Shown piece after piece: positions 1 through 13,491 of a stretch of DNA of 64,000 nt. A program made the position numbers and the translations under genes. The notes under the pieces were generated by a model. The model worked only from the letters and a program-made list of their open reading frames with translations, had not been told where the DNA came from and did no database searches. Source of the DNA: Antedon bifida (Eukaryota; Echinodermata; Crinoidea; Comatulida; Antedonidae); assembly GCA_963402885.1 (NCBI GenBank), contig OY727099.1, positions 12,574,001 to 12,638,000 of the forward strand, in the 5' to 3' direction. Position 1 is the first letter of the stretch, and the number at the start of each line of letters is the position of its first letter.

Positions 1-401
1 AAGGCAAGTATAGAATAAAATGTGAAAAAAGTTTAAAATTTCAAAAACTAATATAATCATACATACATTGCACCTGATACATTTTGTAACTTTCAGCATA
101 TATTAGCTAATATGATTTATGCACATACAGTTTTCAGATTAAACACAAAAGTATCTATATCCCCTGACCTATATATACATTCATATACCATTGATCGATC
201 ACATAATAAATTAAACAATGGTATTTTTGGTTGAATAGTTAATTGGCCTAGAAATATTGTACATATGGCGCTCACTAATCAGCCGTTAGTAATTGCCCAA
301 TTGAAAATCATATTTTAGGAACAAAGTTATTAACATATCAGTACATTAAAAACATGGAAATGGATCAAATGTGACCTAAAGGAAGGTTAAGACATACTGT
401 A
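1..401. other. AT-rich non-coding stretch
   Basis: I see no gene, exon or clear repeat here. It presumably belongs to the long minus-strand SASH1-like locus, or lies beyond its next exon; the sequence does not decide which. Confidence 0.5.
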
Positions 402-582
402 AAGCGTGGTTCCCACTAGCGACGCAGCGCAAGGACGTAACGCAACGCAAGTGAATTGACCAATCACAAGCGATGGCTTATTCGCTTGTGATTGCTAACT
501 GTCTATAACTTCGCTTGTCATTGGTTAAAACGCTTGCGTTGCGTTTACGTCCTTGCATTACGTTCTAGTGGGAACCAAGCTT
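402..582. mobile_element. 181-bp MITE with long terminal inverted repeats, TA target duplication
   Basis: The two ends are inverted copies of each other (AAGCGTGGTTCCCACTAG on the left, CTAGTGGGAACCAAGCTT on the right). The similarity continues inward for about 75 bases through ACGTAACGCAACGCAAG-type words. TA flanks both ends (400-401 and 583-584), as expected for Tc1/mariner-type insertion. There is no coding capacity, so it is a non-autonomous foldback element. The superfamily rests only on the 2-bp duplication. Confidence 0.75.
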
Positions 583-586
583 TAGC

Positions 587-1372
587 TGCTAAAAGAAGCA
601 AGAAGATGCACTGCCAAAAGTAGCAAGAAGATGCACTGCCAAAAGAAGCAAGAAGATGTTCTGCCAAAAGAAGCAAGAAGATGTGCTGCCAAAAGAAGCA
701 AGAAGATGCGCTGCCAAAAGAAGCAAGAAGATGTTCTGCCAAAAGAAGCAAGAAGATGCACTGCCAAAAAAAGCAAGATGTCCTGCCAAAAGAAGCAAGA
801 AATGTGCTGCCAAACGAAGCAAGATGCGCTGTCAAAAGAAGCAAGAAGATGCGCTGCCAAAAGAAGCAAGAAGATGTGCTGCCAAAAGAAGCAAGAAGAT
901 GCACTGCCAAAATAAGCAAGAAGATGCGCTGCCAAAAGAAGCACGAAGATGCGCTGCCAAAAGAAGCAAGAAATGTGCTGCCAAAAAAAGCAAGAAATGT
1001 GCTGCCAAAAGAAGCAAGAAGATGCACTAAAGAAGCAAGAAGATGCGCTGCCAAAAGAAGTACGAAGATGCACTGCCAAAAGAAGCAAGAAATGTGCTGC
1101 CAAAAGAAGTAAGAAATGTGCTGCCAAAAGAATCAAGAAGATGCGCTGCTAAAAGAAGCAAAAAGATGCGCTGCCAACAGAAGCATGAAGATGCGCTGCC
1201 AAAAGAAGCAAGAAGATATCCAGCCAAAAAAAGCAAGAAGATGCGCTGCCAAAAGAAGCAAGAAGATGCCCTGCCAAAAGAAGCAAGAAGATGTGCTGCC
1301 AAAAGAAGCAAGAAGATGTGCTGCCAAAAGAAGCAAGAAGATGCACTGCCAAAAGAAGCAAGAAGATGCACC
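587..1372. repeat. 25-bp minisatellite, about 31 copies
   Basis: The unit is roughly AAGATGCGCTGCCAAAAG followed by AAGCAAG, with a strict 25-base period (successive ATG positions 606, 631, 656, 681). A few units are shortened or mutated. Because 25 is not a multiple of 3 and the unit is poor in stop codons, long open frames of 60-184 codons run through it in several frames on both strands. They are Lys/Arg/Cys-rich one way and Phe/Leu/Ala/Ser-rich the other. These frames are by-products of the repeat and are not called as genes. Confidence 0.95.
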
Positions 1373-4300
1373 ATCAAATCAGGACCAAACACTCAATAAA
1401 TCTATACATTTTTCCTTCTCATTTAATGAATATAACAATCAGGCCTATATTTTTGCTTATTCTGCGTTTATTATGCTTTTTATGCTGTTGAACAAACTTT
1501 TTAAATTCCAAATATTGAACTATATATTCAACTCATCAAACTGGTATGTTAGTTAATTAAAAGAAAAAAAAATTACATGATGATGTGTGATTAATGTGTT
1601 CAACTTGTTAAATTTTTTGTTTAAAAAAGTGTGAAATATTGATTGGTTGGTATGATTTATCTTAATCTCCAGAAAAATAATGTAATAGGAACAACAATAT
1701 GTTTTGCAATTTGTATGGCGCTAAGAAATGATTAATTGCCAAAGTAAGGAGAGATAAATAAAACTGGAATTGATTTAATATTTAAAGTATTATAGTATTA
1801 TCTATTTGTCTGCTGTAAATGCCAAAGTTGGGTTGAGGTAAAATATTTTAAGATAATTGGTTTTTGAAAGGAAGATTTTGACTTGAGAAGCAAGACTATT
1901 GCTCTGTGTGTGTTAATGTCTCTCTGTTATAAAATAAACTGAGAATTTTCCTCAAACTTTGTATAAGCTTCCATGAGCTTAGATGTAATGTATTCGGGTA
2001 GTACTGTCTTTTTGATTTGAATGAATGCTGGCTGCTAAAGGTGTACTAGTGATTGATATGACACCACCATTGTCCAACCGTGCATAGATCAAATTTGAAC
2101 ATCAACTTTTTCAAAAAATCACCATTGCATTGAGGCCATGTTTTTTCAGCATAAGCTATCTAAGCGATTTACCAAATATTTAGCAGACTAGAAGATTTGA
2201 TACGGTACTATTTCTAGCCACAGTGGAAAAAAAAATGTACTCAAAGTTGTTCATCTTTAAGAATGTTAGATTCTATCACACTACAGGACACTACAAACAT
2301 CTCATGATTTTGTATCTGCATTTGATTACACTTATGTGACAAGTTCCACTACATATCACCAACAATTTCTCATGAATCTGACATATGTCAAAACTCATCA
2401 TCTTTCATTTCTTGAAGTAACATATCAGATAATTTTCTTCTTGCTGTAATCTTTCTTTCACAGTCCTTCACACAGATTCTAAGATATGAAATGACTCAAA
2501 CAAACTTGAATCCATTCCACGCCTATAATCAAACTAATATAAAATGGGTTGAACACAGTAGTGCAATGTACAGCAAATGTTGGTATAGGAATAATAGCAT
2601 GTGTCCAGTTTGAGTCTCAACTAACTAAAATAAATTTCAGTAATCTTTATAAAAAATGTGCCATAATATAAAATGTCAGTAGTTTTTTTTACGCTTCACA
2701 TCAAATTGTCATTCTGTGAGTATATGCACATTTTTTAAGCATACACAAAATGATTTTCTAACTTGACTGAGTATTGTAGTTGCTTGAGACATTTTATTTT
2801 TATTTTATTTATTTTATTCAATTTTCAGGCACAAAAATACATGACAACAAGACAGCGGTGCAGCACCCTGAGGATTGCCATGAGTGCAAAGCACTATCGA
2901 GATGGCTCTCCATATACTGCACTTGAACATATAAGTAAACCATAAAAAGACAAAGATATAAAAATTTTAAAATTGCGAGGCATCAAGTTGAACAATCATT
3001 AAAATTGAATCTAAAAAATATATATATATAAATATTATGTACAGATAAAAATGATTGTTTAAAGATAAAAAAAATAAAAAGTTTAGAGTTGCCTGACATA
3101 AGACCGGAGAGCTGTCACAAACATGATGAGGCCAGGCCACCACACATGACTTTTAGTTGTGTACATCATTGATTTGTCCATAATTCTTGCATTTTGCCAG
3201 GGGTTTCCAATAATTTACGGCCAAATTATAATTTTGTGTAGTTTGTATGTATTTTGTAGTATTAATTTCTGTGTGTCCGTAATTGTGATTTCTGTAGTAA
3301 TTACGGACGTTCCGTACTTGAGATCTTTTGAGATGGAGAGGGGAAAGATGGGTATTCTTTAAAAATTGTACCAAATTGAGAAAGATGAATACTTATTTTA
3401 ATATACAATATATCCTAATTTTGAAATACAAAAAATATAACAGTTACTGTAGGCTTTCCTAGCATATTAAATGTGTTAATATATACAATATCACACATTA
3501 AAATCTTAATATCAGGAGGCGGTTTCTCAAAATAGAAAATATAACAGACAAACATGAAACCATTCTGCACATAACAGGGGAAATAAAATATTGGAAAGAA
3601 AAGAGACGTAAATACTGATGATAATGATGATGGTAAAAAATACATATATAAATACAAATATAAACACAATTTGAAGAAGAAAAGAAACAAATCTCTTAAA
3701 TATACACAGCCATCTAATTAAAATAATGTTTTCTCCTCATCTCAACACCTTTGAACTCTTCATCTTAACTGCTTCGTTGCAGTGATTTTATTATAATAAT
3801 AATCACAATATCTAGTGTCAGTAAAACGCCAGGTCATTACATTTACTACCTTTGATGTCATAACCTTTTCACCTCATCAAGCAATTTTAAAAAAATAACA
3901 AAATAAATAAATACAATATATAGTTGTATTACATAACTGTTTGTGAATTCATTAATTATTTATGAATATTTAATATCGGTTATCCACACTAAGTCACACG
4001 CAAATTGTAAAAGCCCACGGGGAGAAATTTTCTGCTTTGCAATCAGACAACTAGAACAAAGGACACTGCAACTACTAGTAAATCATAATCATTATTACAT
4101 TTTACACAACTGAAAAGATAAATATGATTTATTCCTTTTGTTTGTTGATTTTCATAAATATGTTCAATGAATTTATTTATTTTTTATGCATTAAATATTT
4201 AATTTGTTGGCATTTTTCCAAGATGAAGTACTGTAGGCATGTGGCTGTGTGTAACATTGATTTTCTTGTATATCAAAATTTGGCTATAAATTATAATATA

Positions 4301-7300
4301 TAAATACAATTTTAAAATCGTGAATAAATTATGGCAATGATGTAAGACTATTTGAATCATGTTCTGCTGTATGTATAATAAATAATAATAAAAAACATAT
4401 ATTTAATTATTATAATTAAAAGTATAGATTATAAAGTTGCCTGCTAGAGTGACATAGTATACAGTATATAAAATGCTCTAAGGAAATTATAGTTTCCTTG
4501 AGGGATTCTATTTTCTCTATAATATAATTATATTACATAACCAATATTCTATGTAGTTTGGCCTTACTCAGCATAGAATGACCGTATTTCTACTGAAATT
4601 GATGATGTTTACTGGAGTACATCAACGGATTAATTCACAAACAAATTTTGTACATTGAGAGTCGTTTTCGACAATAATTATGTCCTAATTCTTCTTCATT
4701 GAGAAACTTAACCTATTAATTGAAGTACTTTAAACCATTTTGTGGATCACCTGACTGCATTCAAAAAGCTCACCTTAAATTTCTCTATAACATTTTCCCT
4801 ATATAATGTTTGATCCACAGATATCTAGAAGTAATGCCATTTCACGTTCTCGTATTTACATAGGCTATGCAATATTATAATTATATATAAATACAATTTT
4901 TATAAAAATTTATTTCGAGGAGAAAAAATTGTGATACCACCATGTATGCAGTCAGTGAGATGGGTTAGGGGTAAGGGAAGATGTTATGGGGAATAATAAT
5001 CATAAATAAGATACAGTGTAAATACAACATATTATCTATAGCTTTTAAAAATAAATTTAAACATTTATATTGAACAAAAATACATGACCTACCTGGTGGG
5101 TCAGAGTCCTTTCTTGAAGAGTTTGTACTAAAAATAAAATTAAATATTAAATTAAGAATTAATAACACATAATTGTATCCTTTAATGCATACATGAAACA
5201 AATATCATATGCATTTCATTTTCTAACGTACACAACCAAAACATGTATCAAACTATGGACATATTGTTACGTAATGTTCAAGAGCCTATATCCATAAAAT
5301 CCAATTTACAAAGTAACGGTAATAAAAATAGTGTCTATGTTATTTATTATGACTATTTACAAACAATGCGGAGCGGACAGGCGGTTCCCGCTCAGGATAG
5401 TTACAGATTCTATGTGGGACAAGCCACGCGGTTTTCTGCTTAGCATTACTGCTTCTCTGTGTAAATTGGCTTTAAAGAATACCCTGTAATTCAAAAAGTT
5501 TGCTTCAATTTCAAGGTCTTCTCTTAATATATAAAATAGCTAAATAATATATAATAACATTAAAGTTATCATAGCCCACTGCGCGAAAAAAAAATCCCCC
5601 TTTTCTAAAAACGTGTAAAGCAAATGAACAGTAAATAATCGAATGCTCTACAATAAGTAAATCAACCAATGTTGACCATGCATCTTTAATTTTCAACAAA
5701 ATCAATTAAATGTCACATATTTATTCAGTCCAATATTCACTGATAAATTCACCACTTTAGGGGTATATATCATGCTAAAAATATAAAACATTTCGCCACT
5801 TGCTTCATGATATTGAATCCATAAACATTTAAAACGCATTTCTGATATATTATGAGTATTAATCAATGACAGCATCAATATGTTCATTTAATGTGAAGGG
5901 AAATGGAACGCACTTTGATTTTGCCTAATTTACCGTCAAGAATTGATTGTGAAAAATATTTCAACTATCAATACAATATTAAACAAGAAGCATTATTTAG
6001 ATTTTGATATACTGTACAATAAATTCAATAGACAAATACTGGTGTATTAATTGCATACATTTTTTTTTTAGGATAATCACAAGAATTTTTAAATAACACA
6101 ACATAACATTATACAAAAGCCTACAGTTAATATCTAAATGAACAGAGAAAAAAGATAAAGATTATAAGAGTACGGTATGTACTATTTGTCCTTCTTAACA
6201 AACACTGGATTTTTGTTAAACAAATATAAATAAGCTTACAAAATAAAATAATTAACATTTAAGTCTAAAATAAGCTATAAATACTGTTATTAATTAATAC
6301 TCTACTTTTTCACAAAAGAGTAGTGAATATTTTTAATTTAATGTATGCCTACAATAGAATACTTATTTAACACTCATCATGGAAAAAGGTGTCATTTTAG
6401 GATACATTGACAATTGGCATAAGGCCGGCATGGCCTACACAAGTCGTAAGGTAATCCATTTAATTAAAATCCCAAGGCGTTCGCACGAATGATGTTCGTT
6501 ATCACTGGTGTTAAACAGTATTCATCTTTTTTAGTTTGCACATGGTGTCCCCAATTCCTGAGCTGAATTCACACGCTTCAAGATTAATCTTATTATTTTA
6601 TTATCAAAATTACAATACTTTGCAAAAACATTAAATAATTTTTCAATCTCACTATTAATAAGGTTAAATTTTTTGGAAGCATCACTGGAGTCAGCTGTGT
6701 GTTGGGTCGTACGCCCCAACAATGTGGTGTAGAAGCTTGTAGCCAAGTGAAGTTCGAGGCTTCAAACAAAGCTTTTCTTTTGAGACCAGCAGCAACTGTG
6801 ATGATAAATGTTAGTGTGTGCACAGTGTGTTGAGCGTTGGACTACTGATTGTGAAATTGAGGGTTTGAATATAACGCTTGTATCCACCCAGGTGTACAGA
6901 TGGTTACCTAGTAAGGTCAAGACTTTGCACTGATTACTAGCTGTATTATGGGAATATGTTTCCATATGTGTTTGATCCAGGATATTATTATTATTAAATG
7001 CTTAACTACCCTAGCCTGGCTTGTTTTCTATTTATTTGAAATTGAAACCATACCATATAATTACTAACTTTATGTTTATTTTACATTTTTGCTGCCAACA
7101 AACATTGGTATTTATTTTGTAGAACCACCTTACCTATGTGAACTACCAACACTTTTTATGTCAGGATTCATGTCTTCCGACTTCCTCTGGAATAAAAAAA
7201 AAGAAAAGAAAAAGTTTTAAATAGATTTCATTCATGTAATGATTATAAATAGATAATAATAGAAAACAATATTTATAATGCGCTTTATACAATCACTGTC

Positions 7301-7565
7301 TCACAGTGCAATGGACTACAGTAGATTTCACATACAACATCTGCCATCTTCGCTTAAAGTCTTTCCAAAATGTTCTCCAAATATTAACTGGGTTCAAAGG
7401 ACCTTCAAGAAGACTTTTTCTATACTACCAGAACTGATCGAGAAAAACATTGTAAAAAGAACACCTTTTCAGATTTCGTTCCTTTTCAGTTGAGCAATTT
7501 CCAAACTTCCAGAAGGAAAATAATTATATACTTTGAAATTTATCAAAATAACACACATATAGTAC
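1373..7565. other. Non-coding, probably intronic; no supported exon
   Basis: AT-rich sequence with microsatellite-like AT runs. It lies 3' of the SASH1-like exon on the minus strand and should hold its next intron. Two possible minus-strand exons (5093-5127 and 7336-7424) have splice-like borders but no convincing protein match; they are listed as rejected. A GC-richer patch at 2828-2945 follows a polypyrimidine-AG on the plus strand. It is open for 38 codons but matches nothing I recognise and may be repeat-derived. Confidence 0.5.
6830..6995 (+). repeat. SINE-like fragment
   Basis: A stretch reading GTTGGACTACTGATTGTGAA, then GAGGGTTTGAAT (a tRNA B-box-like word), then a TATCCACCCAGGTGTACA...GGTTACCTAG block, ends near CCAGGATATTATTATTATTA. 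The same tail (CCAGGATATTATTATTATTA) recurs at about 47613. A tRNA-derived SINE is the simplest reading. The family is unnamed and the copy is diverged. Confidence 0.35.
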
Positions 7566-7700
7566 CTGACTACTTTGAGAATCTTGAGAGAATTTTCGCT
7601 TCCTTAGTTCTTCCATTTTCTCTAAGACATCATTGTAGTTTGTGGAAAATTGAGAAGCTAATGTCTGTGCCAATTCTTCTAAAGTTCCAGAAGATCCATC
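7566..7700 (-). CDS. SASH1: SASH1-like internal coding exon (N-terminal conserved block)
   Basis: On the minus strand a 135-nt exon runs from an acceptor (CTTATTGTAG at 7701-7710) to a donor (CAG|GTACTA). It is phase 0 at both ends and encodes 45 residues. The peptide aligns along its whole length with the N-terminal block of vertebrate SASH1, as I remember it. It starts Asp-Gly-Ser, has an acidic LEELAQ segment and ends in MEELRKR followed by Phe-Ser-Gln-Asp; human SASH1 has MEELRKR-Arg-Val-Ser-Gln-Asp at the same spacing. SASH1 is a scaffold with SLY, SH3 and SAM domains, involved in signalling and adhesion. None of those later domains is in the window, so they must lie past the left edge or in exons I missed. 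The donor is weaker than consensus. The ends match in phase with both upstream candidate first exons. Confidence 0.75.
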
Positions 7701-10700
7701 CTACAATAAGAAAATAATAATGCTAGTTCAACAACATTAATAAATACATGATGGTGTAAAAATAAACCAGTATTGGCATGGGTAATGATATTGTTTTTTG
7801 CCATGAAGAAATAGTTGGCAATATGGCAGAGCTAGAAATTGAAAACAGGAAACTGAGAGTGGTATAGAAAGAAAGCAATTTCCTTCACAAAAAAAAATGT
7901 TTAATTCTTGATGAGATTCCACATCATGGAAAACCTAATATTTAATTTTCAGTTTGTTCATATTCAACAAATCTTTAAGCTTTATTAAGAGATCACTTGT
8001 TAAAATCTGACATATATAACGAAAGATAAAGAAAATTTAAAAAAAACCTAAGTTATTGGCAACTAGTTGCGCACATAACTTGCTGGTAAGATACAGTATT
8101 TGCCTTCTTCAAATCAGAGTAAAGTGTTTTCAAATACTGTTTCTGAGATGCACACACAAAGTACTGTATGCCATTATGACATTTATGTTTTGTGTTTAAA
8201 ATTCTCCTTTAGGGCAAGTATTTTGTTTGAATTCATTTTGACTGAATAATGATATCAATTTGATGCTCCTTTGATTGTACATTTACAACTAAATGCCATA
8301 ACCAAATGCAGCAGACAAAAAGTATCATTAAGAGCCTTGTTGAGTATCCCACTGTTTAATCATGAGAAAATGTCTGGATCAAAAAACCACAATAAACATT
8401 TAATACTCATAGAAAAAGCAGGTCTGCAATTTTATTAGTTTTTAATAACAGTAAAGCATTATGCTCTAAAAAAAACTGGGTAGGTATTATAGATACTGTA
8501 TATTAGTATGTGTTCATAGAGAAAAGTAAATTATTAAACCCAATCAATTCCATGTTTTAGCCGCACGTTTCATTTCATTAACAATAAACTGTTTTTTTTT
8601 GTATGTAGACATATTTAATGTTATGCTAACAAAATGAGGCCAAATTAAAACAAAAATTTAGTTTCATGTCACCTCCCTCATTAAATTTTGTATTTTCCAT
8701 TTATTTTTTTCAAAGAAAGAAAAAGGCATTCATCAATTGCATGATCACTATTGTTCGTTACGTGATCATTATTTTTAAATGTTGATAGTACGGTAGCCAT
8801 GAGAGTGTTGTTCACTATTTTTAGTTTGGTTTAGTTTTAATAGTAAAAAATCTTAAATCTTGAACATGAAACAATTCTTTATTGGGGCCAATACTGCTGC
8901 TATCACCAAATAACCCTTACATTTATAGTATAATCGCCTTATTTTTGACATTTAAATATGAACAATTCAATTTTTAATACATAAAATGCAATGTGACCTT
9001 AAATTAGATAGAACGTAGGCAAAGTGTCTTTAATAATACATGACCTTGCAAATAAAATATAATGTGTAATATTTCTCTCATTATTGAGAAAGGAGTATTA
9101 GAAGAAAATTGGACATTATAGTTGTTTAGGATTTGTCTACGCTGTGTATGCTACATGTTCACCTGTTTATTTAGTGATATATGACTAGCGTACATTTTCA
9201 TTCACAATGTATCTGTCACATAATATAATGTACAGACATGGACGTACATGTTTCCAGGAGACAATTATAATACACTTGTAAAATATATTCACAAATTCTG
9301 ATGGAAACGACTGTGTAGTTGTTGAAGCAATAATTTATAGTTATTTTAGTTGGGTTCAAATAATATATTGATACATCTTGCTGCTTTATGCATGTTTGCC
9401 CTATGGACAAGTACATTTAATTATTTTCACATCTGCATTTTAAATTATTTTCTGGATGAGTGATAGGTATTTTCCACTTGGGTAAGTAATACCTGCATGA
9501 AAATATATTAAATACCACATATTTGATAAAAATATTTATAGATCTGGTATATTAATTGTACTTTTCTAGAACATGTTCATCATGATTTTGGAAAGATCAG
9601 ATAAAATGAACTTTATTTTCATTGACACTTCATGCACATGTGGTAGCACACCCTGTAACTTATCTTTGCAAACAGCAAACCACTGTGTATTGCAAGCTCT
9701 TTGTCATGTTTTTTCTTCCATGTCTCGAAAAGAAATAATGATAGTGGTTGTTGGGGAATGATGCTCCTAATTGAGTGTGTGGTTTGTGGACTGCGCCATT
9801 TATTGAGAGGGGTTTTCAATGAATTTTCTACTCATTTAGTATATCTTGGTCTTCGAGGAGAATAAGGGTATTGTTGGTTTATCCATGTAAGCTGGCACGA
9901 AATAGACTTAAAACTTTGGTACAACTAAATAATGTTAAAAGGATTTTAAATTCAAGTTACTATTTATATACAAAAAAGAAAATTGACATTAGGCTACAGT
10001 AAATTATAATTTCTAATCTAAATAAATACATTGAATTATTGTTTATTTAAATTTACAGAATGTACAGTGTACGTGCTATACATATTGTGGTCAGGCTAAA
10101 TAAAAATAATGATTGATATACAGTATGATAATATAAAAATGATTTTGGTTATATAATTGAAATTATATCCTGTTATTGTGAATATGAGGATTTCAGTCCC
10201 CTATAACAATACATAATATATAAACATGTATACTAATATTCTAACACGGCAGTTGTAATTCAGCATTAAGCACTAAAACTGGCATCATGATTTCCTTTCT
10301 CGTTGCTTCTTTTGTGCTAATATTGATCGTTTCTATCCGACTTGTAATATCAGGCTAATGTAAGGTGTTTCATTAGAATTGTATATCTATATCACTCATC
10401 ACAATGTGCATTTCACTGCAGCAGGTTTGTGAAATTAAAGGGGCTGCTGCAGGTTTCATGCATGAGTGATTACATGTCCAGCATGAAACAGGGAGATGTA
10501 AAATCTATGAAATAATAATGCGACATCAAAAAAATATGTTGATAAATTAATTTGTTCAAAAGATTCCCTATCCAATCAAGTTTGAACAAAACCTCAAAAC
10601 ATTCAATAATGTAATGGTTAATTCAATGGCAATGGCATATCAAGCAGAAGGTACAGGGTTCAAATCTCATTCTCAGTTTTCCTTATTTTTATACAGTAGA

Positions 10701-12597
10701 TGAATTGACATTGATACTGTACTAAAATATGTTCAATTCAATTCAATTAAAAAATAAATGTCTCTTTGAATTGAATTGAATTGAACATATTTCAGTACAG
10801 TATCAATTTATGTTAATATACTTTAAATGACATATAATAATATTTGATTAATTCATCTATTTTAAAAATATGTAACAGAAATAAAAACTTATATTACAGG
10901 TATTTCATTTTTCCAACAAATTGTAAAAAACAGAAAGTAGCAAAAGACTGACAAATTGTGTTATTAACACAGTACCATATTAAAAATGATAAGTTCAAAT
11001 TTTATAGTACGTACATGGTATTCCTTTGTTTGATAAATAAATTTTAAGGAGAACGACAAAAAAATGATTATAATGACAATGCCGATATTGATGCTGAAGT
11101 CAGTAAAGTTTACTAAAGAAGCTGATCTTAAAACTTAATTCTTTTATTTTGTAAAATGTTATTATCTTGTTGCATATATTTTGAACATATTCTAATAGAA
11201 TTTGCACAATATAATAATCAATAAATTATTCTTAAAATAATAGAAATGGTTGATAAAAGTTGGTTAACACGGTCACTATGATACGGCACATCATGTAGAT
11301 AATTGGATTTTATTAAGCACACCAATCTCTGTTTGAATTAACACACAGGCCTTGCTTATTAGATTACAAGAAATCAACATTTCACAGATAAATAGCGCGA
11401 TAGGGCTGGCAAATTGCATTAGGTTTTGTTAACAATCGACACTTTGTTTAAAACGCGTGGAGATTATTAGCCTACTTATTAATTCTATTAAGCTTTGTAT
11501 ACTCACTCTGTACTGTAGAATGTGGACATTTGCTACTGAAGTTGATTGACAAGAAAATCTTAATAAGATAAGGTTAATATGAGCAGTCAATTTATGTAAA
11601 CTGGATTTTACTTTCAAATTATATAATATACTTATTATTATATAATAATAAAGAACTTTTTTGGGTATAGATACTGTACGAAGTTCATAATATCTCAATA
11701 TTTCTGAATATTTAAATTAAATATTATATAATACAGTATTTATCTTGGGCACTGTGTAACATAGTTTCAATGGTTCCAAGTAGCATCACAACGGATACTG
11801 TATAGTTCCATAAATCAATTGCGTGATAAAATGCAATAGCACTCGAATCTGCTACATCTCACTGACACCAGGCAAGCTTCGTAATGGTGTAAGGTGGACA
11901 TAAATAGATTTACAATTTGCTTGCTTTTGTGTTAGCATTCGTCAATGACAATACAGGCTTGGTTGCAATTGTATTTCTTGGTATAGATCATTAAATAGAT
12001 TGTATCTTTCAATACATTTTTTTCCATTCTGCATTCAGTCGTTAAAATCGGACGTGTCTTGTTAAACGAGCTTGAATACATTAATCAATTAAGATGAATT
12101 GATATCATGAATGATCAATAAACATTTGTGTAAATATAATTTTGATTGCAACAAAACTAGGTCAGTTCTTCACAGTGTGTTATACATTTAACTGTCATTT
12201 ATATCTTCTTCATTTTAATGACCTAATAAAAATACTAGTTTATATTTAAGATTAATAATATATGTTATACTGTATCAATAGATTTAAATGTATAATACTA
12301 AGAAAGCGCAGTGGACAAGATGATGTCACATACAACAACTTTCCCCTTGGTGGTTATTCGCCCATCTATGGAAGAGACTGAGAAGAACTAATTCATCGGG
12401 GTGATCCCCTATTCCTAAAGATACACTGGGTTTTTAAAGTGCATACAAATTAGCTGTGTTTGAAGTCCTTTTTCTACTGTACCTCTGAGCCTGGTTTTGG
12501 CAATCTAATGGACCCTACAACACTGAGAACTGAGGGTCATTAGGGTCCCCATGTTGGGGCAAAGTTATCCATCACTCTAGCGTTTTGTTTGTAAATA
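7701..12597 (-). other. SASH1-like intron, left part
   Basis: No exon was recognised. It contains a short fragment at 9005-9045 resembling the end of the 56-kb foldback arm (AACGTAGG...GTGTCTTTAAT). A TATTGTTGGTTTATCC block at about 9868 recurs inverted at about 33998. A diverged tRNA-SINE fragment lies near 10597-10680. A GC-richer patch at 12330-12590 looks repeat-derived, but I cannot assign it. Confidence 0.45.
10711..10806. repeat. Near-perfect hairpin, 38-bp arms
   Basis: The left arm TTGATACTGTACTAAAATAT plus GTTCAATTCAATTCAATT is matched by its reverse complement at 10769-10806 with one mismatch and a loop of about 20 bases. It contains a CAATT pentamer run. It may be a small foldback insertion. 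Confidence 0.8.
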
Positions 12598-12600
12598 TAA

Positions 12601-13491
12601 AGCCTTTTCACATAGAATTGCGGCAATATCCCAGTAAGCAATCCGGTAATATTGCCGGTCTATACCCATTCACACAGAAGGTAATATTACGGTAATTTTA
12701 CCGTTTTCTGTGTGAAAGGCCACAGTGAAAAAGGCGCAATATTTAAAGATTACTGTCTTAATAAAATAGAGGTCGCACTTTTTTAGAAAAAAAAAATGGC
12801 GGGCACCGCCGACGAAACATGCCATGCGTGCACATGTTTGCTGATGTTGTTTTGTGTGTCCGTCGTTTAGTTTTATTGGTTTTTATTTATGATGCATAAC
12901 ACCTATATTTTTGCCCAACACCACTCAGTGCTAATAACTGCCCGATCGTGATGGCCATTCTACAGAAACAAAATCTATTAGGCCTATAAATAGACGCGAA
13001 TTTAATTATCAGAAGCTGTTATGAGCTAGCACCAGGCGCGCGCTCGGGGGAGGATGTTCCTGCTAGAACTATGCTAACTAGGGCCTAGGCTAACATACGT
13101 TACAGCAAGTTAAATAATCTTTGGACCAACATCTGTTATATTTTTATTATTATTGGCCGTATTCTTCCATTGTATTATTTACACACTAACCTAAAAAATA
13201 TATATATTGATATCATCTAATAATTTGGCCTAAAATAAATGCCACCATCTTTCTCAATCAAGGAAAATGTCTCGAATTTATCCTTGCCTCGCTGCGTAAG
13301 CAGGCGTTATATCGTGGACTCTTTCACACGATCAGGTTTATGACCGTGACGGTAATATTACCGCAATTTTACTATGTCCAGAGGTGGTCTAACGGAAGCC
13401 GGCATTAAGGGGTTTTAACCCTTTCACACATAAGCTGGCGTTCGCGAATTACTGCAATATTACCGTCTTACAGCTCTGTGTGAAAGGGGCT
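12601..13491. mobile_element. 891-bp foldback element, TAA target duplication
   Basis: The ends are inverted copies: AGCCTTTTCACATAG on the left, and CTGTGTGAAAGGGGCT on the right (reverse complement AGCCCCTTTCACACAG). TAA flanks both sides (12598-12600 and 13492-13494), the three-base duplication typical of PIF/Harbinger elements. Inverted CTTTCACAC-type words also occur inside (about 12709 and 13319), so each end can fold on itself. The middle holds a GC-rich ATGGCGGGCACCGCCGACGA patch but no open frame of useful length. Confidence 0.65.

Noticed and set aside
631-1556. Many overlapping open frames of 60-184 codons on both strands
   Set aside because: All are translations of the 25-bp minisatellite.
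2763-2945. Plus-strand 60-codon frame after a polypyrimidine-AG (RQRCSTLRIAMSAKHYRDG)
   Set aside because: No recognised family, no partner exons on the plus strand. The pyrimidine tract looks like the antisense end of a retroelement.
5093-5127. 35-nt minus-strand exon with good borders (TTTTAG acceptor, CAG|GTAGGT donor), open as NSSRKDSDPP
   Set aside because: Entering in phase 0 from the 7566-7700 exon it meets a TGA. Length and sequence give no family match, so it may be chance or a decoy exon.
7336-7424. Minus-strand exon candidate just downstream of the SASH1-like exon, with a FWKDFKRRW segment faintly like the SASH1 block around YFWQNFRK
   Set aside because: Phase agrees, but the acceptor is weak, the implied intron is only about 140 nt and the similarity is limited to a few residues. 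The opposite strand is equally open.
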